A stretch of DNA of 64,000 bases from Proteiniclasticum sp. (GCF_003514505.1 NZ_DOPX01000017.1:52687-116686), one strand, 5' to 3'; positions 43,222 to 51,280 are shown, counted from the first letter of the stretch. Notes: generated by a model from the letters alone, not told the origin. Program-made: numbers and translations.

Positions 43222-43599
43222 CTACAGAATCGCCACGACCTCAATTTCCACCAGGGCATCCTTTGGCAGCCTTGCCACCTGGAAAGCGCTTCTTGCCGGA
43301 AAATCACCGGAGAAGAACTCTTTGTAGACTTCATTCATCTTGACAAAGTTTGCCATATCACTGAGAAAAACTGTGGTTTTCACAATCTTGTCCATATTGG
43401 ACCCCGCTTCTTCCAAAATGGCTTTGACATTCTTCAAACACATTCTGGTCTGAAGGGTGATGTCGTTTGCCACCATCTCTCCGGTCTCTGGATCGATGGG
43501 CAGCTGGCCAGACGTATAGATCATGGTGCCTGCAATGATGGCCTGTGAATAAGGCCCGATGGCGCCGGGTGCTTTGCTGGTTGCAATGACTTTTTTCAA
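43222..43599 (-). CDS. ridA: RidA family enamine/imine deaminase
   Basis: 125 residues, full length for RidA (YjgF/YER057c/UK114). It hydrolyses reactive 2-aminoacrylate-derived imines to 2-keto acids and ammonia. Motifs: SKAPGAIGPYSQAI at the N-terminus, YTSGQLPIDPETGEMV, and PARSAFQVARLPKDALVEIE, whose arginine binds the substrate carboxylate. Translation starts at TTG with AAGGAGG nine bases upstream. It is the first gene of an operon with tryptophanase, which releases 2-aminoacrylate as an intermediate before it becomes pyruvate, so the pairing is chemically sensible. Confidence 0.93.
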   Translation of the reverse strand: MKKVIATSKAPGAIGPYSQAIIAGTMIYTSGQLPIDPETGEMVANDITLQTRMCLKNVKAILEEAGSNMDKIVKTTVFLSDMANFVKMNEVYKEFFSGDFPARSAFQVARLPKDALVEIEVVAIL

Positions 43600-43637
43600 C
43601 TCATATTCCTCCTTAATCTGTAAATGTTTACAAACTT

Positions 43638-43667
43638 ATTATAGTACAGGTCCCTTTCTTCTTACAA
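43638..43667 (-). promoter_or_regulatory. Promoter of the ridA-tnaA operon
   Basis: Minus-strand TTGTAA (43662-43667), an 18-base spacer and perfect TATAAT (43638-43643), about 40 bases before the TTG start. Confidence 0.6.
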
Positions 43668-43716
43668 GGACAAGTTCCGGAAAAGGTTCCTTTAGAAATT
43701 ATACCACAAAACCACA

Positions 43717-43742
43717 AAGACCCGCTGAAACAGCGGGTCTTC
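43717..43742 (-). terminator. Terminator of the GNAT gene
   Basis: AGACCCGCTG pairs perfectly with CAGCGGGTCT around a 3-base loop, followed on the minus strand by TTGTGGTTTT. Confidence 0.8.
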
Positions 43743-43754
43743 ACGTCATAATTC

Positions 43755-44282
43755 TTAATCAATACTTCGTCCATAAAGAAGCGTGGAGAAAAACATTCCA
43801 TTTTGGCAGACATCTCTTGCAAGGCTTCCTTCTTCATAAAACCCAAGATTTTTGTAGATCTCCTGAATCTTGAAATGGTCTTCCCGGACCCGAAGATTCA
43901 CCTTCCGGATGACGCCTTTGCCTTTACAGACCAGAATCATTCTGGCGATGAGCTCTTTCCCCATGGTGCTCACATGTTCATCCGTTCTCAGTGCCAGGGT
44001 GATGTTCCCCACATGCTTGTACTTTTCAGCACTTTTCTTTGTGAGTACCACGATGCCCTGGAGCACATCGTCCTCCAGACCCAAAAGAAGGTTTCCTGTT
44101 CCGAAGGTTTCCTGGAAGGTCTCATAGGTGGCATCCTCCAGTGGAAACTCCATCCAGTCATACTCTCCGTAAATATATTTGTTGACGGTGATGCATTCTT
44201 TCAGAAATGCTTTCATTTCCTCCACATCTTCCGCATTGCATCTTCTGATCACAAGATTCGTGTTTTGTTCAGCAATTGACAT
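43755..44282 (-). CDS. GNAT family N-acetyltransferase
   Basis: 175 residues. The GNAT fold is suggested by the N-terminal beta-alpha segment LVIRRCNAEDVEEMKAFLKE, the central YKHVGNITLALRTDEHVSTM strand region, the acetyl-CoA loop area MGKELIARMILVCKGKGVIRK, the following VNLRVREDHFKIQEIYKNLG, and the closing FYEEGSLAR typical of acetyltransferases acting on small molecules or protein N-termini. The acceptor is unknown. It has a strong promoter and a terminator of its own. Confidence 0.75.
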   Translation of the reverse strand: MSIAEQNTNLVIRRCNAEDVEEMKAFLKECITVNKYIYGEYDWMEFPLEDATYETFQETFGTGNLLLGLEDDVLQGIVVLTKKSAEKYKHVGNITLALRTDEHVSTMGKELIARMILVCKGKGVIRKVNLRVREDHFKIQEIYKNLGFYEEGSLARDVCQNGMFFSTLLYGRSID

Positions 44283-44326
44283 AGTTCACCCCAAATATCA
44301 TCACACATTTTTTGTCATTGCCCATA

Positions 44327-44390
44327 ATTATACTGCTTTGTCATGAAATTGTAAACCATTTCTATCGCTATGATGGTACACCGCTATGAT
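44327..44390 (-). promoter_or_regulatory. Promoter of the GNAT gene with upstream direct repeats
   Basis: Minus-strand TTTACA (44350-44355), 17 bases, TATAAT (44327-44332). Just upstream are two copies of CGCTATGAT (plus strand 44366-44374 and 44382-44390), 16 bases apart. Confidence 0.6.
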
Positions 44391-44469
44391 AGTATCCCGA
44401 TTCCACAGATTCATTATCCTGGAAAAAGGGATCGGCCGGTCCTCCACGCTACTAAAAAACACCATACAA

Positions 44470-44497
44470 AAGAGCATGCAGGATCTGCATGCTCTTT
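44470..44497 (-). terminator. Terminator of the PASTA operon
   Basis: AGAGCATGCAG pairs with CTGCATGCTCT around a 3-base loop, with T-rich flanks, just after the PASTA gene stop at 44506. Confidence 0.75.
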
Positions 44498-44505
44498 CTT
44501 CGCTT

Positions 44506-45459
44506 CTACTCATTACCGGTCTCCACAGGCTCTTCCGGTTCTCCCACAGAGGGAGTCTCCACAGGCGTTTCCACAGAGGGGTCTTTTGCATCGCCGGGAT
44601 CTGGCTCCTCTTCCCCTGGCCCTTCCGAAGGCGTCTCAGGCGCTGCAGTCTTTTTCTTCCCGATGGTGATCTGTACTCTGCCTTTTACAGAAACTTCCGT
44701 TCCACCTCCAGGGGACTGGGAAATGACTTTTCCAATATTCACATCCGTATCTTCTTTTTCAGTTACCGATACCTCATAGCCTGCATTCTTTAGCAGACGT
44801 TCGGCTTCCGCCCTTGTCTTCCCCACCACACGAGGCACCTGATGCTTTGTCTCTTCGGGCTTTGCCCCAAGGCTCACCCACAGCGTCACTTCATCCGATG
44901 GCTGAAGCTTTGCATTTATGGAAGGCTCCTGCTCCATGACAATCCCTGCAGCCACATCCGCGCTGTAGTCTTTTCTCACCCGGACACGAAGACCCAGTTC
45001 CTTGAGGATGTTCTCTCCTTCTCTTTGGGTTTTTCCAAGGAGAGAGGGAAGAAGCACTTCCTTTTTCTCTTCTTCTTCCAGATTCCCCTGTCCAAAAGGA
45101 CCTGCACTCACGGTATAAATGACTTCTTGCCCTTCAAACATTTCAGTCCCTTCCATGGGTCTTTGATAAAATACATAGCCTTTGTCCACCTGATCCGTAT
45201 GTTCTGTCACAGCACTGGGAATGAGCCCCGCTTCTTCCAGAAGTTTTTTCGCCTCTTCTTCAGGAAGACCAATGATTCTGGGCACTGCAGTTTTCTTTTC
45301 CGTGGGCTTTTCCACAAGGGGTGGCTCTTCTTCCAGAGAGGGCGTATCAATGGACTGGGAGAGCGCATCCCGGATTTCCTTCTGATAGGAAACAAAGCCT
45401 ATAAAAAAACCTAAGGTTACCATGGCAAAAAGACCACTCAAGAGTAATTTTTTCAGCAT
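44506..45459 (-). CDS. Membrane-anchored protein with three PASTA domains
   Basis: 317 residues from ATG 45459 (GGGAGGGG five bases upstream). One N-terminal membrane segment (LLLSGLFAMVTLGFFIGFV) is followed by three PASTA repeats: VPRIIGLPEEEAKKLLEEAG near 60, LPSLLGKTQREGENILKELG near 140 and VPRVVGKTRAEAERLLKNAG near 210. A proline/glutamate-rich tail (ETPSEGPGEEEP) ends it. PASTA domains bind peptidoglycan or muropeptides. They usually sit outside Ser/Thr kinases (PrkC/PknB) or PBPs, but no kinase or transpeptidase domain is present. It follows a related two-PASTA gene by 49 bases. Confidence 0.88.
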   Translation of the reverse strand: MLKKLLLSGLFAMVTLGFFIGFVSYQKEIRDALSQSIDTPSLEEEPPLVEKPTEKKTAVPRIIGLPEEEAKKLLEEAGLIPSAVTEHTDQVDKGYVFYQRPMEGTEMFEGQEVIYTVSAGPFGQGNLEEEEKKEVLLPSLLGKTQREGENILKELGLRVRVRKDYSADVAAGIVMEQEPSINAKLQPSDEVTLWVSLGAKPEETKHQVPRVVGKTRAEAERLLKNAGYEVSVTEKEDTDVNIGKVISQSPGGGTEVSVKGRVQITIGKKKTAAPETPSEGPGEEEPDPGDAKDPSVETPVETPSVGEPEEPVETGNE

Positions 45460-45508
45460 CTTGACCCCTCCCATCCTTCTAAACTTCTAGCTTTTTTGTT
45501 CTTCTCTG

Positions 45509-46135
45509 TTAGGACCCGGTGCTGACTCTGATGGTGATTCTGGTGCCCTTGGACACCTTGGAGTCCACCAGGTAATTCTGGCTGTAGACCATCCCTTTGC
45601 CATAGCCACTGGCAGGATTGTATTCATATCCCACCTGGAAACCAAGGTTTCTCAGCTCTTTCACTGCTTCTTCTTCCGAAAGGCCAATGAGCAGGGGCAC
45701 CGCTATTTTTTCTTCTTCCCCCAGAAGATTCTGGTTGCTCACATAGACTGTGACGGTTTCTCCCTGCAGAATCTCCTCTTCCACATAAGGTTCCTGGAAA
45801 AACACCACTCCTGTGGCAAAGGAGGCGTTCTTTTCCTCCAGAACTTCCATCTTCAGTTTCAGCTCCGACAGAAGCTCTTTCGCCTCTTCCTCTGTCAGCT
45901 CATAAAGATCTGGCATTTCCACCCTCTCCGGATTTTCAATCACAGAAGGCTCTTCCTTTACGGGGTCTTCTTCACCGCCAGATCCTTCAGAAGGAATCTC
46001 AAGAGATGGCAGACCGGAATCCCCAATCTCCTTGGCCAGGGTTTCCTGTAAATTGCTCTGATACTTTAAAAAACCTGTGACAAAGAAAAATGTTGCTACA
46101 AGCAATATCAAAATCATAATGATTTTACTCTTCAT
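45509..46135 (-). CDS. Membrane-anchored protein with two PASTA domains
   Basis: 208 residues from ATG 46135, preceded by GAGGTGTATC; a 33-residue upstream extension (FKKCTGVCYTIFI...) lacks a ribosome site. One membrane segment (IIMILILLVATFFFVTGFL) is followed by an acidic linker and two PASTA repeats: MPDLYELTEEEAKELLSELK and VPLLIGLSEEEAVKELRNLG. The juxtamembrane GFLKYQSNLQETLAKEI resembles GFVSYQKEIRDALSQSI of the next gene, so the two are paralogues. Probably co-transcribed. The role is inferred as extracellular peptidoglycan sensing or binding. Confidence 0.87.
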   Translation of the reverse strand: MKSKIIMILILLVATFFFVTGFLKYQSNLQETLAKEIGDSGLPSLEIPSEGSGGEEDPVKEEPSVIENPERVEMPDLYELTEEEAKELLSELKLKMEVLEEKNASFATGVVFFQEPYVEEEILQGETVTVYVSNQNLLGEEEKIAVPLLIGLSEEEAVKELRNLGFQVGYEYNPASGYGKGMVYSQNYLVDSKVSKGTRITIRVSTGS

Positions 46136-46243
46136 GATACACCTCAAACTTCTTCCATTTATTTCTGCATCTTTTCTCAAAGATACTCTTAATATGAAAA
46201 TAGTATAACATACCCCAGTACATTTTTTGAACATAAAATGAAA

Positions 46244-46272
46244 AACGCCTGCAAGAAAACCCTGCAGGCGTT
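46244..46272 (-). terminator. Terminator of the beta-lactamase-like gene
   Basis: AACGCCTGCA pairs perfectly with TGCAGGCGTT around a 9-base loop, then a minus-strand TTTTTCATTTT. Confidence 0.8.
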
Positions 46273-46282
46273 AAAAAATCTC

Positions 46283-47041
46283 TTATTTCCAGTTGTAGGT
46301 GATGCCATCCCAGATCATTTTACCGGATTTCGCCAAAGAAACCAGTCCATAGACACTGTTTGGCAGATCCTGACTCATGATGGTAAAAATGAAATCCCCC
46401 TTCTGAAGCTCAATGAGGGTGGTGTCATTTTCTATGCCAGGCATATCTCCTGCCTTGGAGGCAATCTTGTTTTTCAGCGGTTCATCCAGATAAAAAGCCG
46501 TCTTCTTCTTTTTGTTCTCACCTTTCAGAAGCTCAATGATATATCTGGAATGTTCCTGGGAAAGATACTCTCCCTTTTTCAGGATCTTCCAGCATAAAGA
46601 AAGGTCATAGCTGGTGGTATGGTTTATCGGAGAACCCGGCATGTCATTCATGGCCGTATTCTGAAGTCCCATTTCCTCAAACTTTGACTTCAGCTCATCA
46701 AAACCGATGAGCGTCACAAGCTTCTGGGTAGCCGTATTGTCACTCTCCACAAGCATCACAAGAATCAGCTCTCCTACGGTGTATTCTCTGGAGTTCAAAT
46801 GTTTCAGAATACCCGATCCTTCCACGCGGTCCCTGCTGATGAGAAGTACCTGATCATTGAGAGAAAGTTTTCCTTCCTCCACATCCTTCATCACCGCCAT
46901 GGCCACAGGAAGCTTCATGCACCCTGCTGAGGTCATTTTCACATGTTCGTTGTACCCATAGATGAATCCGGATTTGAGATCCTCAAAGTAAAAACTGTAG
47001 GACCCGAGCCGGTCTTCCAAATATCTTCTGACTTCCTTCAT
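46283..47041 (-). CDS. Class A beta-lactamase-fold serine-hydrolase homologue with altered active site
   Basis: 252 residues from ATG 47041 (GGAG nine bases upstream). The family pattern is clear: YNEHVKMTSAGCMKLPVAMAVM, then LVMLVESDNTATQKLV, then MPGSPINHTTSYDLSL and KNKIASKAGDMPGIEND. The SxxK motif should put serine three residues before Lys43, but residue 40 is glycine (GCMK). The SDN motif is intact (Ser100-Asp101-Asn102). KTG is replaced by KAG (196-198). There is no signal peptide, so the protein appears cytosolic, unlike normal beta-lactamases. It is more likely a pseudoenzyme or an enzyme with other chemistry than a resistance determinant. It lies upstream of two PASTA genes but has its own terminator. 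Confidence 0.82.
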   Translation of the reverse strand: MKEVRRYLEDRLGSYSFYFEDLKSGFIYGYNEHVKMTSAGCMKLPVAMAVMKDVEEGKLSLNDQVLLISRDRVEGSGILKHLNSREYTVGELILVMLVESDNTATQKLVTLIGFDELKSKFEEMGLQNTAMNDMPGSPINHTTSYDLSLCWKILKKGEYLSQEHSRYIIELLKGENKKKKTAFYLDEPLKNKIASKAGDMPGIENDTTLIELQKGDFIFTIMSQDLPNSVYGLVSLAKSGKMIWDGITYNWK

Positions 47042-47104
47042 TTTCAATCACTCCAATTCGTTACTAAGCCCATTTTAGCATAAAGAAAGACCTATTGAAA
47101 AGCA

Positions 47105-47944
47105 TTAGATGGAAATGACATTAGTGAGAAGAAGAAGTGCAAATACAGTGGAAATGGCAATGCGGTAATAGGCGAAAATCTTCATGGGCTTTTTCTGGAT
47201 GTAGCCGATGAATCCCTTTACGCATAAAAGCGCCACGATGAAAGCCACCACAAATCCAAGAAGAAATGCGGTCCACTCCGTAGCCCCTAAGGTGCCAAAG
47301 CCCACATCTCCCTGAAACTTCACCACTTTCACAAGAGAAGCGCCCACCATCACAGGAATGGCCAGGAAGAAAGAGAACTCTGAAGCCACCTTCGAAGAAA
47401 GGCCGCTGATCCAGCCTCCCATGATGGTGGAGGAGGAACGGGACATACCAGGCCACATGGCGAGGCACTGGAAAAAGCCGATTTTTAAAGCCTGAAGCTT
47501 TGTGATCTCTTCCACTTCATGAACATGGGCTTTCCCACGGTACTTGTTCTCCACAAATATGAGGAGAACCGCTCCCACAAAAAGGCCGATGATCACGGGC
47601 AGGGGCTTGAAAAGATACGCATCAATGGTGTCTTCCAGAAGGAAGCCAAAAAAGGCAGCGGGCAGCACCCCGATGATGAGAGCAAACCCAAAATTCAGCC
47701 CTCTTTTTTCTCCCTTAAAAAAGGAAATGGCTGCATGAAGCAGCTTCTGCCAATAAAGGACCACAATGGCCAGGATGGCGCCAAGCTGAATCACCACGTT
47801 GAACATCTTCGTGAACTCCGTCTCTGGAAACCCGATAAGATCTCCCACAAGAATCATATGCCCTGTGGAAGACACCGGAATGAACTCTGTAAGCCCCTCC
47901 ACAATGGCCACCACCACAGCTCTAAAAATAAAATAAATATCCAA
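47105..47944 (-). CDS. uppP: Undecaprenyl-diphosphatase
   Basis: 279 residues, eight hydrophobic segments. It dephosphorylates undecaprenyl diphosphate to recycle the lipid carrier for cell-wall synthesis. Motifs: VEGLTEFIPVSSTGHMILVG near 14-33 (the E-x-P and SSTGH catalytic region) and MWPGMSRSSSTIMGG with the phosphate-binding arginine near 165-180. Overproduction confers bacitracin tolerance, hence the old name BacA. It starts at TTG 47944 with GGAGG nine bases upstream. Neighbours (PckA, beta-lactamase-like) are separately transcribed. Confidence 0.95.
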   Translation of the reverse strand: MDIYFIFRAVVVAIVEGLTEFIPVSSTGHMILVGDLIGFPETEFTKMFNVVIQLGAILAIVVLYWQKLLHAAISFFKGEKRGLNFGFALIIGVLPAAFFGFLLEDTIDAYLFKPLPVIIGLFVGAVLLIFVENKYRGKAHVHEVEEITKLQALKIGFFQCLAMWPGMSRSSSTIMGGWISGLSSKVASEFSFFLAIPVMVGASLVKVVKFQGDVGFGTLGATEWTAFLLGFVVAFIVALLCVKGFIGYIQKKPMKIFAYYRIAISTVFALLLLTNVISI

Positions 47945-48039
47945 GAAAAAATACCTCCATCTTCAATTTACGTCTATCTTCTATTCTACTAGACTTTTTT
48001 TCATAAATCCCTGAAAATCCCCTTAATTTTCAAAAAGAA

Positions 48040-48113
48040 AAAGGCCCAGGACAGGCTCCTGTGCGCTTCCCCCAATCTCCTTTTCACACAGGGCCTGATC
48101 CTGAGACCTTTTT
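48040..48113 (-). terminator. Probable terminator of pckA
   Basis: On the minus strand a stem of about ten pairs (CAGGATCAGGC with GCCTGTCCTG, one bulge) is followed by GGCCTTTTTCTTTTT. The loop is long, so the exact structure is uncertain. Confidence 0.55.
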
Positions 48114-48121
48114 TTAGAATT

Positions 48122-49675
48122 TTAGTAAGGACCTGCTGCGACGATTCTTTCCGCAGCGCCCTCAAAGCGGTTGAAGTTCTCTTTGAACTTCCTGGCCAGT
48201 TCTTTTGCCGTGGCTTCATACTCGGCTTCATCCTGCCAGAACTTTCTTGGATGAAGAAGCTCCTCTGGCACTCCTGGTACAGAAACGGGCACATCCAGAT
48301 GGAAGATCTCGTCATGGATGAACTCCACCTTATCCAGATCTCCACCAAGGGCTGCATCCACCATGAGCCTTGTGTACTTCAGCGGTGTTCTCTGACCTAT
48401 GCCATAGACGCCACCGGACCATCCGGTATTGATAAGATACACTTCAGTATTGTGCTCGTCAATCATCTTTCCAAGTAGCTCCGCATACTCTTCGATCTTT
48501 CTTGGCATAAAAGGCTCTCCAAAAAGTGCAGAAAAAGTGGTTTCCGGATTCACAATGCCTCTTTCTGTGCCTGCGAGCTTTGAGGTGTATCCGGACATGA
48601 AGTGGTACATGGCCCCTTCTTTAGTGAGCCTAGAGATGGGTGGAATCACCCCAAAGGCGTCTGCTGTCAGGAACAGCACCGTGGAAGGATGGCCGCCTTT
48701 CTTCTCATCCACTCTGTTTTCAATATATTCCAGAGGATAGGTGCATCTGGTGTTTTCAGTTAAGCTGCCATCACAGTAATCAGCAATCCCCCGGTCACTG
48801 ACGACGACATTCTCAAGGACCGACCCAAAACGGATGGCCTCATAGATTTCCTTTTCCTTGTCTTTGTCGAGGTTTATGCACTTGGCGTAGCATCCGCCTT
48901 CCATGTTGAAGACTCCTTCTTCTGACCAGCCATGCTCATCATCTCCAATGAGGAATCTCTTTGGATCCGCAGACAGGGTTGTTTTTCCGGTTCCGGACAG
49001 TCCGAAAAAGAGAGCCGTTTTTCCATCTTTGCCCATATTGGCAGAGCAGTGCATGGGCAGAACTCCTTCAGCCATAAGTCCGTAGTTCATCACAGAGAAA
49101 ATGGATTTTTTAATCTCACCAGAGTACTTGGTGCCTCCAATGAGGACTACTCTGTCCGTGAAATTGATCACCACAAAGGCTTCAGAGTTTATACCATCCT
49201 CTTTGCCATTGGCTTTCAGGTTGGGCAGCGCGATGACCGTGAAATCGGCATCGAATCCTTCCCTGTCCTGATCCTTGATGAAGATCTGGCTGGAGAATAC
49301 CGCCTGGGCTGCATCTTCACAGAACACATTGATGTTCAATGCGTGGTTTTCGGATGCTCCTGCCTTGGCTTTGATGACGTATAATTCTTTGTCCTCCACA
49401 TAGGACTTTACTTTCTGAAGAAGACTTCTGTAGACCTCTTCTGATAAAGGAAGGTTGGTTTTCCCGAACGCCACCGTATCCTTTGTCAGTTCATCCAGTA
49501 CAATAAATCGGTCCTTAGGAGAGCGCCCGGTATACTGTCCCGTTTCGATGAGCAGTGCTCCTTCTTTTGTGAGCCTTCCCTCGCCTCTCATCACCGCTTC
49601 GTTGATGAGCCTGCATACAGAGTAGCCAGCCTTCAGCTGTTCTTCTCTCAGTCCCAATAAGTCCATTGTTGACAT
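48122..49675 (-). CDS. pckA: Phosphoenolpyruvate carboxykinase (ATP)
   Basis: 517 residues, typical of the ATP-dependent enzyme that interconverts oxaloacetate + ATP and PEP + CO2 + ADP. Seen: TGQYTGRSPKDRFIV near 50 (substrate arginine), HCSANMG, the P-loop FGLSGTGKTTLSADP, FLIGDDEHGWSEEGVFNMEGG with the metal-binding aspartate, and the downstream RCTYPL. Start at ATG 49675 with AAGGAGG seven bases upstream. In anaerobes it often runs in the carboxylating, ATP-forming direction toward succinate or serves gluconeogenesis from amino acids. The leader contains repeats and a palindrome that suggest control. Confidence 0.95.
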   Translation of the reverse strand: MSTMDLLGLREEQLKAGYSVCRLINEAVMRGEGRLTKEGALLIETGQYTGRSPKDRFIVLDELTKDTVAFGKTNLPLSEEVYRSLLQKVKSYVEDKELYVIKAKAGASENHALNINVFCEDAAQAVFSSQIFIKDQDREGFDADFTVIALPNLKANGKEDGINSEAFVVINFTDRVVLIGGTKYSGEIKKSIFSVMNYGLMAEGVLPMHCSANMGKDGKTALFFGLSGTGKTTLSADPKRFLIGDDEHGWSEEGVFNMEGGCYAKCINLDKDKEKEIYEAIRFGSVLENVVVSDRGIADYCDGSLTENTRCTYPLEYIENRVDEKKGGHPSTVLFLTADAFGVIPPISRLTKEGAMYHFMSGYTSKLAGTERGIVNPETTFSALFGEPFMPRKIEEYAELLGKMIDEHNTEVYLINTGWSGGVYGIGQRTPLKYTRLMVDAALGGDLDKVEFIHDEIFHLDVPVSVPGVPEELLHPRKFWQDEAEYEATAKELARKFKENFNRFEGAAERIVAAGPY

Positions 49676-50056
49676 TCCATTTCCTCCTTAGATTTACCCT
49701 AAATATCTATAAGTTGTTTCCATCCCCATCATAACCCCGATGAAGAAACAAACCTATATGCCCCGATGAAGAAATGCACTGAAAGTGCAGATGAAAACGA
49801 TATTTCATCTCTTCGGCAAAATTATAACATAAGATGAAGCCTTTGGACCTTTTGCCCGTTTTTATATGACTTTTTCAATAATTTAACAAGTTATTCAATT
49901 TATGGAAGAACATTTCTAGAAAACTCATCATTTTTGAGATAAGATCCCAGTTCTATTTCATTTTTCATAGATGGTTTAAATTTTCACATTTCATATTGGA
50001 TGCAAGGGAAAGGCTTTTGCCACAAGAGAAAAACAGATTGTCTTCCATGGCAGACA
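49676..50056 (-). promoter_or_regulatory. pckA promoter and leader with direct repeats
   Basis: No gene is seen here. A minus-strand TATAAT-type -10 lies at about 49821-49826. Downstream in the leader are a palindrome TGCACTTTCAGTGCA (49776-49790) and two copies of CCCCGATGAAGAAA (plus strand, 49735-49748 and 49761-49774), 26 bases apart. The leader would be about 140 bases. From 49860 to 50040 the DNA is A/T-rich with no recognisable feature. Confidence 0.5.
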
Positions 50057-50084
50057 ATCAAAAAAAGAACCTCAAAGAGGTTCT
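50057..50084 (-). terminator. Terminator of the deoxynucleoside kinase gene
   Basis: AGAACCTC pairs with GAGGTTCT around AAA, followed on the minus strand by TTTTTTTG. Confidence 0.85.
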
Positions 50085-50120
50085 CATCTGACACCAGTAA
50101 TGGATGATTTTACCACAAGT

Positions 50121-50747
50121 CTATTTCAGAGCATCTTTCACAAGATCCATGACTTCTTTTCTGTCCTTCTCATTTTCCAGAAGGTCATAGTTCTTCACAT
50201 CAATGACCAGAAGCTTGGAGAGGTTGTATTCTTTGAAGTAGGCTTCATACTCCCGGTTCAGCCGTTCCCAGTAGTCTCTTTCCACAATCTGCTCATAGTC
50301 TCTGCCTCGTTTTTCTATACGGCTGATGGCGGTATCCACATCGCATTTGAGATAAATCATGAGCTTCGGGGACTCAATGTGGTCCAGCATATTGACGAGA
50401 AGCTCCTGATATAGATCAAACTCATCCTTTTCCATATCTCCGCCTTCATGGAGAAGCTTTGCAAAGATCACATCCCCATAGATGCTTCGGTCCATGACTG
50501 AAGCGGTGAGATTCGCTCCTGCATCCTTCAGCATCCGGAAACGCCTGTTGAGGAAGAAGACCTGAAGCGGGAAGGAATATCTTTTTCTGTCATGGTAGAA
50601 CTTGGAGAGAAGGGGGTTGTCTGTCACGGGCTCTTCAAAGCCCGGCAGGGAAAGCTCTTCCTTCAGAAGATTCATAAAGGTGGTCTTGCCGGAGCCCACC
50701 ACGCCATCCACAATGATGAGCTCATTGGGGTTATTCTTTTTTATCAT
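50121..50747 (-). CDS. Deoxynucleoside kinase family protein
   Basis: 208 residues from ATG 50747, which has AAGGAG nine bases upstream; a start seven codons earlier is possible. P-loop VDGVVGSGKTTFMNLL is at the N-terminus. The DRS motif appears in MDRSIYGDVIFAKLL and the LID-type RGRDYEQIVERDYWERL near residue 155; Y-x5-F-x3-F segments match the dGK/dCK family. It phosphorylates deoxynucleosides for salvage using ATP; base specificity cannot be read. Single gene with terminator. Confidence 0.88.
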   Translation of the reverse strand: MIKKNNPNELIIVDGVVGSGKTTFMNLLKEELSLPGFEEPVTDNPLLSKFYHDRKRYSFPLQVFFLNRRFRMLKDAGANLTASVMDRSIYGDVIFAKLLHEGGDMEKDEFDLYQELLVNMLDHIESPKLMIYLKCDVDTAISRIEKRGRDYEQIVERDYWERLNREYEAYFKEYNLSKLLVIDVKNYDLLENEKDRKEVMDLVKDALK

Positions 50748-50911
50748 ATTAAAAAACTCCTTGTACATGAAACAGTCCTTTCAATCCGACATGAAAACTT
50801 CGGATCTTATAAATTAAAGCTTTCTCATCTTACCAAAAAATATCAATCCTCATAAGTCTTGAAATTCTTCGAAAGCTGTGAACCGCTTGAAAAAGCACAA
50901 AAAGATTCTTT

Positions 50912-51148
50912 TTACTGGTCCTTTCCTTGCTCTTTTGCATCAAGAACCGCACCAAGGAGAATGCCCAGGGTCATCCCCAGAAGGGGGGCCAGGGACCACA
51001 GGATGTACCCTTCAAAGAATGAGCTGAAGACGGCAGCAAAGGCCGCACCACCAAGAAGTCCATAGGTGATCCCTACGCCCACCCGGGAGTGTTTTTCCTT
51101 CTGCTCTTTTTCAAACTTCTTCTCCTTCGTTTTTTCCTTTTTTGTCAT
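50912..51148 (-). CDS. Small membrane protein with charged N-terminus, unknown function
   Basis: 78 residues from ATG 51148 with AGGAG about ten bases upstream; a TTG eight codons earlier is in frame but lies in the ribosome site. A very lysine/glutamate-rich start (KKEKTKEKKFEKEQKEKH) precedes two hydrophobic segments, ITYGLLGGAAFAAVFSSFF and ILWSLAPLLGMTLGILLGAVL, joined by a short loop. Glycine spacing within the helices suggests tight helix packing. No family is recognised. It stands alone between the kinase and the alcohol dehydrogenase genes. Confidence 0.65.
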   Translation of the reverse strand: MTKKEKTKEKKFEKEQKEKHSRVGVGITYGLLGGAAFAAVFSSFFEGYILWSLAPLLGMTLGILLGAVLDAKEQGKDQ

Positions 51149-51250
51149 GGTGCTCTTTCTCCTTTTCCTCAATAATCCATGTTTTCTACATCCTAACCTT
51201 ATTATAGCGGAAATCTCCTTCTAGTTTACCGATTCATGGGTCAAAAAAAG

Positions 51251-51280
51251 AGAAGAGAGGTTTCACAACCATTCTCTTCT
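51251..51280 (-). terminator. Terminator of the alcohol dehydrogenase operon
   Basis: AGAAGAGA pairs with TCTCTTCT around a 14-base loop, then a minus-strand CTTTTTTTGA. Confidence 0.75.

Noticed and set aside
44366..44390. The two CGCTATGAT copies as the start of a CRISPR array
   Set aside because: Only two 9-base units with a 7-base spacer; no further repeats and no cas gene in the window.
46283..47041. Annotation as a functional class A beta-lactamase
   Set aside because: The nucleophilic serine is glycine, KTG is KAG and there is no signal peptide.
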